Positions 48,150-58,294 of a DNA stretch of 64,000 bases are shown piece after piece; the stretch's first letter is position 1, and every line of letters begins with the position of its first letter. The position numbers were made by a program, and so were the translations under genes. This stretch comes from Blastomyces gilchristii SLH14081. Taxonomy: Eukaryota > Ascomycota > Eurotiomycetes > Onygenales > Ajellomycetaceae. The notes beneath the pieces are model-generated. The model made no database searches. It saw only the letters and a list, made by a program, of their open reading frames with translations, and had not been told where the DNA came from. The stretch covers positions 2,795,186 through 2,859,185 of the forward strand of contig NW_003101680.1 of the NCBI RefSeq assembly GCF_000003855.2. Reading direction: 5' to 3'.

Positions 48150-50130
48150 TAACTGTAGTTATAAGATTATTTCTGAAATTGTAAAGAAGAAGATATCTAT
48201 TTTCAATCTAATTAAGAGTAAGAAATCAAAGTGAAATAGTATCACTATATCTGTGAATATCTGTTTCAATCTTATAAAGACTCTGTGAGCTTCTGAAATA
48301 AGAAAGTTCTTACAGTTCTCTCTTCTTAACAATCTTTTCATTCTTTCTTTATAGAATGACTTCTTCTTATTTTCACTCTTCAGCATATCTCTAAGAACTA
48401 AGAAGATTCTTATAAATACAAAGATAAATCATCTATAGAAATTCATAAAGCTCAGAAAGATCTGAATCTTATAAATATTAATTAGCTCTGATTATAATAG
48501 TATAGTCTCAATCTATAAAGGTTTTATCTGAATATCATTTACAGTGATTACATATTCTAGAAAATTAATCTGATAAGTACTGAAGTTGTACTTTATAAGC
48601 TTAATATACAGTTCTGTCTCATCTAAGATCTTCAACACACTTTATATATACTCAGTGTGTTCTTTCTTCTTCACAGAGTATATCATCACATTATTCAGAT
48701 ATATTATCATGAAGATATTCAGATATACATAAACTATTTTATTAATAAAAGACTGAAATACTGTGTAGATATTAGTCAAATTAAAAGACATCACTAGATA
48801 TTTAAATAATCTCAGTACAGTTCTAAAGATAGTCTTTCATTCATTTTCAGACTGTATTCACAGTCATGTATATATATTGATCACATTCAGTTGTGTGAAT
48901 ATAACAGCTCTCATAAGACAGTTAATCACATTCTCAATCAGAGACAGAGAATAGTAGCTCTTTATTATCTTAAAGTTCAAATCATAGTAATTTACATATA
49001 ATCTGAGATCTTTATTCTTCTTCTTTATAAATATCACAGAGACTTCTACAAAGATCTGTAAAGATCAGATAAAGTCATTCTTCAGATTATTCTTTATATA
49101 GATTTATAAGACCTCAGTCTTATAATGAAAGAGCTTATAAATTAATTCTCAGAAGAGTTTCTACTCTTCTATTAAATCTATTATCAGATTCTTCTCATAA
49201 TAAGATAAAAGCTCAGCTGTCTTTACTAAGCTGAATATCTCTGTAAGATCTCAGTATTTCTCTGATATCTGAAGCTTAGTTTTCATGACTGCAAAGTTCT
49301 CAGATGCCCTGGTGGCTGAATGGTTAATGCAGCCACCTGGTAGTGCCTTGGCGTGGGAAACCAAGGCGTGTGGGTTCGAAACCCGCAGGGGATACATTAA
49401 ATCCGGAACTCAAGCACCTCAGGTTTCTAATAAATACAGAGATGTACAAATCACTTTAACAAATCACTCTATGTTCCTGGAATGAGAAGTTATTATTGCA
49501 TGTATTTAATTGTCACTTCTTTGTATTTCCTATGTTCTTGTTATCTTGGCATAGTCTTAACACCTGTATTTCCTCCTGTATAACCAACACTTGGCCTGTA
49601 TTTAACATCACGCAAGGACTCATCATAAGCTCTGCTTGTGTATGAGTATGATGAAGGAATAATAATAATAATAATAATAATAAAGTTCTCAGATATTTAT
49701 AAAGTTATTATATATATAAGCTTGTCTTCAATAACTAACTCTGCAGCATTAACTGATTCTATCTTTATAAGTAAGTCTGTTAATACTGATCAGAAGTATA
49801 AACCTGACTCATAGACAGTTATATACAGATTGTGTTTTTATAGTTATATAAGTTTTAAGTACATGTCATCTGTGATGTCTGTGATAATTACAGTTTTTAT
49901 AAATCTTCTTCAGATTTTAAAGAGATCTTGTAATTTAAAAATGACTTTTGTAAGTCTCTCAGCTCTCAGATCTGAGTTCTCACACTCTGCTTATTATAAG
50001 AGCAGATTCTCAGTTTTCATTACTCAGCTCATTTACTCTGTGAGCTTTAGAGATACTACAGTGATCTGTGATTCTGAGTTCATTAATACTTCTCATGCTT
50101 GCAGAATAGTAGTATCACAGTGCAGTCTCT
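48150..50130 (-). pseudogene. A2 pol relic: protease, RT, start of RNase H
   Basis: Collinear with A1 15400-17040. S3 interrupts the protease/RT linker at 49306-49681. The RT catalytic block is again YLNN (complement of ATTATTCAGATA near 48690-48701), the same double Asp-to-Asn change as in A1, so either the shared ancestor or the same mutation process is responsible. The open stretch 48386-48159 (MLKSENKKKSFYKERMKRLL...) lies at the RT/RNase H junction and corresponds to A1 16800-17031. Confidence 0.8.
49306..49681 (+). mobile_element. S3: tRNA-derived SINE in A2
   Basis: 376 bp with perfect 13-bp target duplications AAAGTTCTCAGAT at 49293-49305 and 49682-49694. A-box-like TGGCTGAATGG (49313-49323) and B box GGGTTCGAAACC (49372-49383). 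It is the best-preserved B box and 3' stem (AACCCGCAGGGG) of the three copies. An AAT tail of about 25 bp ends it. Confidence 0.95.
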
Positions 50131-51865
50131 CTTCATAAATATATATTTTCATTGAAAGAGTAACAGATTCAGATATCAGCTTTAAGAGTCTTAAGAAGAC
50201 TGTTACTGACTCTGTTTATCACTTCTTAAATTTCTATTTTAATTTATTCAGATAGTTTATATGAAGATATTCTGATTTAAAATAGATAAAGTAGAGACTC
50301 TTTTTCTTAATCTTTCTATTATATACTCTGTTTATAAGAGCTTATAAAGCTCTCTCTCTCTACTCAGTAGTCAGATATGAATCTCTCTATATCTTATTAT
50401 CTTTCTCCAATAAAACTATTCTCTGTTATTCTAATTCTTACAGAGCTGATCAGTGATTTACTCTCTACAGATCTGTGACTCTCACAGTGATTTATAAGTA
50501 GTGAATAAGAGTTATCAGTTTCTTCAGAGTCAAGAGCTTAGAGTCTTACTTAATGAGCTTGTTTTGCATATCTTTCTTCAGTTCCTTTATAAATATCATT
50601 ATTCAGATCTTGTTTCAGAGCTCTGTTTTCATAGATCTTAATTCATATTATAATTTCATGAAGTACTGTGAGTAGTCTTTATCAGATTTCTCATCTCTTT
50701 TTCTAATATTAATGATTACAGCTCAGATGTTCTCTATTCAACTCACAGAGTCTTTCAACTTATTCTCTAGATAGATCTTGAGAACAGATTAGTAGAATCT
50801 CTTGTGATTATTCTCTAGATAATTTAGTCGGTTCTTGACTTCAGTGTAGTAAAGATCTGTTATTGTATAAATAACAGCTTTTTCATCTTTCATATCACAC
50901 AGTTAGACTGACCGTGTGACCGTGTCTGAGACCAGGACCAGATTTTTTGATAGTCTCATTATCAATTCGACTGATCCCATTACATAGTTTTAACATTAGA
51001 TAGTAGTTTCATACTATCTCAGTAAGACTTACTGTCTACTCTTGTCACATTTTCCAAATGAGACCATGATTTCCACTTCTCAATTTAAATTATTTTTATT
51101 GCTTTAAATGACTTTAAATCTTATTTGAGTGTTATCAAAAAGTGTTACTTTTTAAAAAATTAAAAATAGTCTAAAAAAAACCTTAAAATGTCTAAAAATA
51201 ATCACTTTATGTCAAGAATGAGACTAAATGAAATCAAATGAGATCACTTTCTCATTTTTTTCAAGTCATGATTTCATTTTAACATCTCATATATAGTCAC
51301 TTTGCATGTTTTTTTAATAACTAGTCCCAGCGGGATTCACGCCAAGAAATGTATAGGATCAGATCAAATGAGACCAAACATGAAATTCATGGTCTCAGCG
51401 GCCAGTCTACACACAGCTGAGCTTATAAGTCAATTTCAAATGCAAACTTGTAAAAGCTTTTATAGATTATAATTCAATAGTTAGTTTTAAGTGATTACAG
51501 CTTTAGAAAGTTTCTTTTCAGTTCATAGGTATTTCTGAAGATTATATCTAGAGACTCAGTTCAAGAGTGTTTCTGAATAGTAAGTATTTCTTGTAGAAAA
51601 ATAGCTTAATTCTGTGAGAGATACTTAAGAATGTTCTTCACTAAGATTAATTTATTTATGAGTTTGAAGAGTTTCTCTGTCACAGATGCAGAGAATAATA
51701 TCTTATAAGTAATTGATAAGTTCTCTGAGACTTCTTTTATAAGAGTTATTTATGATTCAGATGACTGCTTCTGAATGTCTGCAGTAGAGTTCATAGAGAT
51801 TAAAGTATATGAGTTTCTAGTTCTTTCAGTTATACTGAGCAGTTGCTGACTGACTGAGCTTGAAA
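50130..51865 (-). pseudogene. A2 gag relic (interrupted by m7)
   Basis: Collinear with A1 14219-15400. Decayed helical protein with stops at former Trp codons, split by m7 at 50904-51409. Removing m7 and one 8-bp repeat restores CATATCACACAGCTGAGC, as in A1. No intact zinc knuckle was seen. Assigned by position and collinearity. Confidence 0.6.
50904..51409. mobile_element. m7: best-preserved short hAT copy (506 bp)
   Basis: From TAGACTGACCGTGTGACCGT to CAGCGGCCAGTCTA. Target duplications CACACAGT (50896-50903) and CACACAGC (51410-51417) differ by one transition; the empty site is in A1 near 14675-14690. It retains CC and GG at both ends, making it useful as the family reference. Confidence 0.94.
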
Positions 51866-52123
51866 TATAAGAATAAGTACTCACAGATAATTATTCAGAT
51901 GTTTGCAGCTTAATGTAATATATACTGTTAACTACTAGAAGTATTCATGATAGAAAGATAAAATGTAGAGATCACATGTATAATAGTATTCAAGCTGAGT
52001 TATGAATAGTATTCATGAACTTCAGTCTATATAGTTATGTGTAGTCAAGGGCTGCGAACTCTATTGATTACGTGAGAGATAGTAATAGAGGTAAAGAATC
52101 CGCAAGAAGCGGGATTTCTTACA
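51866..52123 (-). repeat. A2 5' LTR (258 bp)
   Basis: Starts TATAAGAATAAGTACTCACA and ends GCGGGATTTCTTACA. As in A1, the end of the LTR adjoining the flank keeps CG/GGG while the other end is mutated. Confidence 0.93.
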
Positions 52124-52501
52124 AAATCTGACAACTCAAGTTAAAATATTTAATGATGCTGATATAAATGAAAATTCCGTCAGAGCTATACTGCAATGAC
52201 AAGATATTCTGACATTTTAAGGTCTTATAAGTGATGTTTCTGAATATTGACAAATTACTAAAGATGATTTTACAGAGGCAATTCAGAATACTCTGACAGT
52301 TAAAAAAAGATGTATAATAAAAGATGCATAAAAGAAGATGTGGAAAAAGATAAAATTTTCAGATGTACTTGCAGTAAAAGACAGGTCAGTGATGTAGAGT
52401 GTTAAGTGACACAGAGAGTTCTAATATAACTTATTTCTATTTTAATATATTTAGTTTTCTATGAGTTTTATATATAAATTAGTTAATATATACTTTAATA
52501 T
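52124..52501 (+). pseudogene. Unidentified degraded ORF right of A2
   Basis: With TGA/TAA read through, a plus-strand frame gives ENSVRAILQ, then DILTF..LISDVSEY.QITKD, then DFTEAIQNTLTVKKRCIIKD (about 52165-52325). It seems to continue from the left side of A2 (about 42120-42176). I do not recognise the family. It is ended by B2 at 52502 (target duplication AATAT). The small remnant 58219-58286 lies on the other side of B2. Confidence 0.4.
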
Positions 52502-52804
52502 TGTAAGGGGCCTACGCCGAATAGATCGGTATAATATACAGGTCTTATATATCAAAGAGAAAAACATTAAAGAAGAAAAAGAAAGAGAAAGTACAAGAAT
52601 CAGTGATTGAAGTGAATGTTTATCTGTATTTATAGCAGCTGAGAATCAGTGATCAAGAATGACTGAGAATCAGAGTGTATGCATTTATACACATTTGTAG
52701 TGACTGAGAATCAGTGATCAAGAATGAGCGAGAATCGGAGTGATAGACATCTGTGAAGTGTAATGAAATAGTCTTATATGAATGATCAGGCGTAGCCCGT
52801 CACA
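52502..52804 (-). repeat. B2 3' LTR (303 bp)
   Basis: TGTAAGGGGCCTACGCCGAA to GCCCGTCACA. It contains two copies of the GAGAATCAGTGAT(C)AAGAATGA(C/G) block, against one in B1. Confidence 0.92.
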
Positions 52805-52849
52805 TTAGCCTCTTTCTTCTCATTAGTCAAGGACTGTGATCTCAGATAA

Positions 52850-55800
52850 TACAGAACTCAGAGTTCAGGTCAGACAATCATAGCTGACTCATTTCACAAG
52901 ATATTGTCAGTCACAGCTGTGAAATCTCTTATTGAGAATATCTTTAATTTCTCACTCAAGTTAATTATCTTCTTCTATGATTTCTGGCAGCTGTCAGTCA
53001 GAAGTCAGTTACAAAGAGAATGAGTCAGTAATAGCACAGCAGAGTAGACTTATGTGAAATACATTATAAATCTCTGACAGAGTATTAAGACAATAGTTAT
53101 GAATGTCTAGAACTTCTATCACTGTGTATTTCATATAATAATAATTCAATGTATGAGATGAATGTGTAATGTGTATATTTTTGAGATTTAATTATACAAG
53201 ATCTTCTATCTTATACTGCTCTGTGAGATCTCATCAGATATTGACTTGATTCTCTTAATCTTATTTAGTGCTTATCATGAAGACTTCTACTCAGTTATAA
53301 GTATCTCAGAGCTTTATTACTATATTATCAGTGATCTGAATTGAACTATGAGAGTTCAGTGTAAACTGTGTGGTCTCTAAAAGATTTAACACTTTCATAT
53401 GATACTCATGTGTAAGAAAGAACAGACTTACATCTGTTAAAACAGTATCTTAATTATTGATAGTGATCTCTGTGTATAGAAGAAGATTATATCAATCATC
53501 TTATAAGTGATTACAGAACTTATGAAGATAATTCTTCACAGTCTGAATTATTTATTCTGATGTATTATCAGTCTCAGAGTAATAGACAGTTAATAAATGA
53601 TATATAATCTTGAGAACTTAACAGATTCTTGTTCAGAGAGTACTCATGAATTAACAGTCTCAGTTTAATATAATAGATTTCAGTAACTCATACATCTGAT
53701 AGAATGAACTCTGTAAGAAGACTTCAGTAACTTGTTCAGTATTCATCTTATCACAAGATTTCAGTATTATATCTTTACTTGATCAGTTAATAATAACTAG
53801 AATATTCTTACAATTCTTACTCTTCAATAGATTAATAGCAAAGTTAATTACTACATCTTATCAGATTCTATCAGAAATATTGAGTAATTTCAGTAGATCT
53901 TTTCTACAGTTCTTTCATAAGATAATAGAAGAACAGTAGTCACAGTTTCAGATAAAGTATCTGATACTATTTAATATCTCAGATCAGTAGAACTCTCAGA
54001 AGATCATTCTATACAGTTCTTCATAGTCCGAATAATCAGTTATATATAAATCATGCATCTCTTGTATTATCTGAGTGTGTAAGAGTTCAGAGTGAGAGAT
54101 TCAACATTGTTTACAAAATCACAGAGTATTACTGTTATTTATTGAACATTCTGAGATGTTAATCTTTATATGTAATTCTGAAGAGAATTAAGACACTTCT
54201 TATTATACTACTTCAGTGAGAATTTGAAGAAGTTTGTCAGTCTGAGCTGCTGTATATCACAGTTCATTCAGTGTGAGAGAAGTGAAGATATTAGTATCAG
54301 TTCATAGAGAGAGTATTCTAATCAGAGAAGTATATATAGTATTATAAATGATCTCATTATAATTAACTAATATCTTCAGGTTCAAGAGCTGATATTCTCA
54401 ATTCATTCAGTGTGTGACTGTTATATTAAACAGTATATCTTGTTCTTGTCATGAGAGTGCATCTGTTATTGAGTTCTGGCTGCTGAGGCAGTAGTGTATT
54501 GTAAAATGAAAGTGACTTAGAAACTCAGATCATCACATCTGTCATTTAGTGAGTTTATAAGTAGTTGTGAAGTATTTAAGGTTCTTATGATCTGTGATTA
54601 TCTCAAATTCAGAGATACTTTGAAGTTCAGAGTCTCATTCTTCTAAACAGTGTATAATCATGAGAGGTTTCTTATCATAGATCTTATAATTGCATTCAGC
54701 AGAACTCAGTTTCTTAGATATGAAGATACATGATTGTAAGATATCTTTAGTATCATATTATAATATAGCTTCTTCTGTGACATAGCTAGAGAAATCAGCT
54801 TCAATAACTATCTTATGATTAGAATTGAATATTATCAGTAGAGAAGTATTAATGAACATCTTCTTTATCTGTATAAATGCAGCTTCAGTGTCTACTGATC
54901 ATTGAAGTACTGAGTTCTTCTTAGTGAGTTCTGTAAGTAATCTTATAATATCTGAGAAGTTTTATATAAATCATTGATAGAAGTTAGTAAATTTAATGAA
55001 GCTTTATACATCTTTCACAGTGTATGAGACCTCTCATTCAAGAATAGCAGAGATCTTCTCAGAATTCATTTGAATTCTCTTATCAGCTTCTATGATAAAG
55101 TCTAGATATTTTGTACTTTTAATCTCAAAATCATACTTATCTATATCTATCAGTAGTTCTGCTTTCTGTAGTCATTGTAATATCTTTCATACATGTTCTT
55201 GATATTCTTTTCTGAACTCATCAGTGAAGATGAGAATGTCATCAAGATATACAGATGTGAATTAATTAAGAAAATCTCAGAGTGTTCAGTTAATATACTT
55301 CTGAAATATACTGAGAGTATTAGTCAGTTCAAAGAATGTGACTACTTATTCAAAGAGATCATATTATATTCAGAATACTGTAAGTCACTCATCTTCTTCA
55401 GTAATACAAATCTTATAAAATACAGTAATAACATCTAACTTTGTACACTATTAAGCTTATTCAATGTGAGCTAGAGTTTCATTGATAAGAGATAAAGAAT
55501 AACAGTTCTGCTTTATTAATCTATTTAATTCTTAATAATTCATGTAGAATCAGAGTTCTTCACCTGATTTTCTTGCAAAGAGAATAGAGGGTGTGATAGA
55601 AGAGTTACTAATATATATGAATTCTTTATTCAACAGATTATTAAATGTCTTTTAAAGAAGAAGAAGTTCATCTCAGAACATGTTAAAAAGAGAGTCTTAT
55701 AATAATTCAGAGTTCTTACTGTTTCTCTTTTTCAACTTAATACTATGATTCACTTCTGAATCTTGTAAGAGAGATAGATTTATAACATTATTATCTTATC

Positions 55801-56350
55801 AGAAGATATCTAGATATTCATAATATTATTAAGAGAGTTTTGTATAAGAATCTGTTATTATGATATAAAATAACTTTTCTAGAGTCTTTTTAATATTGAT
55901 CAGACTGATAATATGAATTGATACATGATTCTACTATTAGTAATTTTATCAGTAGTTTTAGTGATGACTTCTTTTTCAGAGTATTTTATAAGTGTTGACA
56001 GAGATCTATGTAAGATTTATAGTCTTATGAATATCATCTTCATGAATTCTATCTTTGTTAGAGAATATCAAGCTTCTGTTTCAAGTATTTAATAAGATGT
56101 CTTATTCAGATAGCCAGGCAAGTTCTAACATAAGATTATAATCAAGATTATCAACTTCATATGTATAGACATCTTCATATTGATATTCTGCAACATCTAT
56201 GTTTAGTTTCACTATATAATGAGTGTAAACATCTTTTGAATCATCAAATTCTGCAAGAAGTCAGAGTTTTAATAATAGAATATACTGAAGGTTATAATAT
56301 CTTACAACTGAAGATTTTATCATTATATAGTAATATAGACTACTGTCTAT
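52850..56350 (-). pseudogene. B2 pol relic: protease, RT, RNase H, integrase
   Basis: RT catalytic block YLDD is intact at 55238-55249 (YLDDILIFTDE), whereas B1 has YLDN and B3 YLND at the same place. Connection/RNase H spans about 54850-54600, with the KKLS.AECNYEIYDKKPL-like block. Integrase covers about 54150-53230, and its C-terminal VFHTSLLC-type tail is near 53060. No chromodomain was found. Stops at former Trp codons prevent expression. Confidence 0.85.
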
Positions 56351-56399
56351 CATGGCTTTTATATTATACATATTATCAATTACAGTAGATATAAGAATC

Positions 56400-57800
56400 A
56401 TATTCATCATCATTTTCTCTTTAAATTATTGTTATTCAATCTCTTTAAGCTTCTGTTTATAAATTTAAACAGAAGCTAATCTTTTCTCTGTTTCATTAGA
56501 ATATTTTCATAGTTATCTTCTAAATCTTTCTTCACTGCAATGTGATTAACACAGACAGATACTGATTCATTCTTTGAGTGAGAAGATATATAGACTGATT
56601 AACAGTTGAAAGCAATGTGTTCTGATCAGTTACAGTTGATGTATACTTCTCATTAACATCAATCAATGACTTCTTCAGAAGTGATCTCAGGAACTCAGAA
56701 GTCTGTTCAGACAGCAGAGACTCTTATTTGTGTGTAGATATTCAAGTCTACTTAATTCATGATATCTGTATCATTGTTATTCTTCAGTGCAGATGTATAA
56801 GTGACTGAGTTATTTCTCAGTATAGATGTATAAGTATAATATCTTCTATCACTGTTCTGTGTACTCTTGAGCTTGATAAGATAGTCATTCAATGTCTGAA
56901 GTTGTACACAGAAATCATCATAAGTCTGGTCTTTGTCTACACTTACAAGAGTCTGTAAGAGTTTAAAAGTTACTGTCTTCTTGAGCATGTTAATCTTTAT
57001 TTAATTCTTTCAAGATTGATCATCTGCTTCTAGAATCTTGATATCAAAGTCAGAAATGAATGTTATAAGAGAAGTATTTCTCTGTCAGATACTCTGTAAT
57101 TAATCTAATACTTTTTATTGTACAGCAGTGTCTTGAAACAGAATATTAGAATGTTTTATAATATTATCAGATGTTCATAACACTGATTTACATGCTTTCA
57201 TTCATGAATAAAACTTCTATTTCACATAATTCTTCAATCATTCATTGATATATTAATCTTGATTAATTAATGAATCAATAGCATCTTCATCTACACTCAG
57301 TTTCATAAGTATTTTCATTCTTCATAATGAGTAGAGAGTGAGATCAGAAGCATTGAAATATATAAGAGTATCTAAGCATTCTTTCAGTACTTTTATATTC
57401 AATTCTGTCAGTATTGAAATTGTCTGTGCAGAGATTTCTTATTGAGATAATTATTGAATTTCTTCATATTGATGTTATGGAGTTGCATGCATATCAGCTA
57501 TTTATTATTATTATAATTCTAACATTACTCAGAGTCACTGTGACACTGTATCTATACTCATATTCAAGAGTTCTTTCATACTATTATTAGACATAATTAT
57601 ATTAATCATCAGATGTATAATATCTGTGAAATCAGAAGAAGTATAATTATATAAATATCTCATACATCTGTAATGTCAGAACTCTCAGATCTTTCACTGA
57701 CATTCTCTTTATAAGATCTTATTACAGAGTCAGAGTGACTGATGAGTAAGCTTCTATCTGAGAACTCAGTATTCACTGAACTATTTTAACTATTTCTCTA
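56400..57800 (-). pseudogene. B2 gag relic
   Basis: Minus-strand gag. The open part MLKKTVTFKLLQTLVSVDKD, then QTYDDFCVQLQTLNDYLIKL (56988-56870) equals the B1 sequence. The zinc knuckle near 56640-56600 reads YINCN.SEHIAFNC: the first Cys is Tyr, the other positions C, H, C are kept. Upstream part is decayed. Confidence 0.72.
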
Positions 57801-57910
57801 TTTCTTATATATTATTTCATATTCAGATATCTCAGTGAATAATTATTTCTAATGAGAAGATAATATATGAATAATCATTTTTAATAAGAAGATAATGAAT
57901 GTTTTTCTAG

Positions 57911-58213
57911 TGTAAGAGGCCTATGCTGAATAGATCAGTATAATATATAGATCTTATATAATAAAGAGAAAAATGTAAAAAAAGAAAAAGAAAGAGAAAG
58001 TATGAGAATCAGTGATTGAAGTAAATATCTATACATATTTGTAGCAGCTGAGAATTGATGATTGAGAATAACTGAGAATCAGAGCATACATGTTTATACA
58101 TGTTCATAGTGACTGAGAATCAGTAATTGAGAATGAGCGAGAATCGGAGCGGTAGGAATCTGTGAAGTGTAACGGAATAGTCTTATATGAGAGATCGGGC
58201 GCAGCCCGCCTCA
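57911..58213 (-). repeat. B2 5' LTR (303 bp)
   Basis: TGTAAGAGGCCTATGCTGAA to GCAGCCCGCCTCA. Same two-block structure as its partner. The end next to the flank (GAGCGGTAGG... CGGGCGCAGCCCGCC) is nearly unmutated. Confidence 0.92.
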
Positions 58214-58294
58214 AATATATATAATTAGAATATACCTGTCTTGATATTCACTGATGAAAATTGTCATATTCTCTAGAATTTGTATAATTATAAC

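Larger units (their letters stand above)
42182..52123 (-). mobile_element. A2: full-length chromodomain gypsy element carrying L4, S3 and m7
   Basis: Minus-strand family A copy with identical 5-bp target duplications AAATC at 42177-42181 and 52124-52128. LTRs of 258 bp lie at 42182-42439 and 51866-52123. Subtracting L4, S3 and m7 with their target duplications leaves about 7.26 kb, the same length as A1. The coding order mirrors A1. Confidence 0.95.
52502..58213 (-). mobile_element. B2: full-length family B Ty3/gypsy element, uninterrupted
   Basis: 5712 bp, minus strand, 5-bp target duplications AATAT at 52497-52501 and 58214-58218. Equal 303-bp LTRs lie at 52502-52804 and 57911-58213. It is the only gypsy copy in the window without an insertion, so it is the reference structure for family B. 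Confidence 0.95.

Noticed and set aside
49830..50138. Plus-strand 102-codon open frame
   Set aside because: Lies antisense to the A2 gag/protease region; stop-poor antisense frame only.
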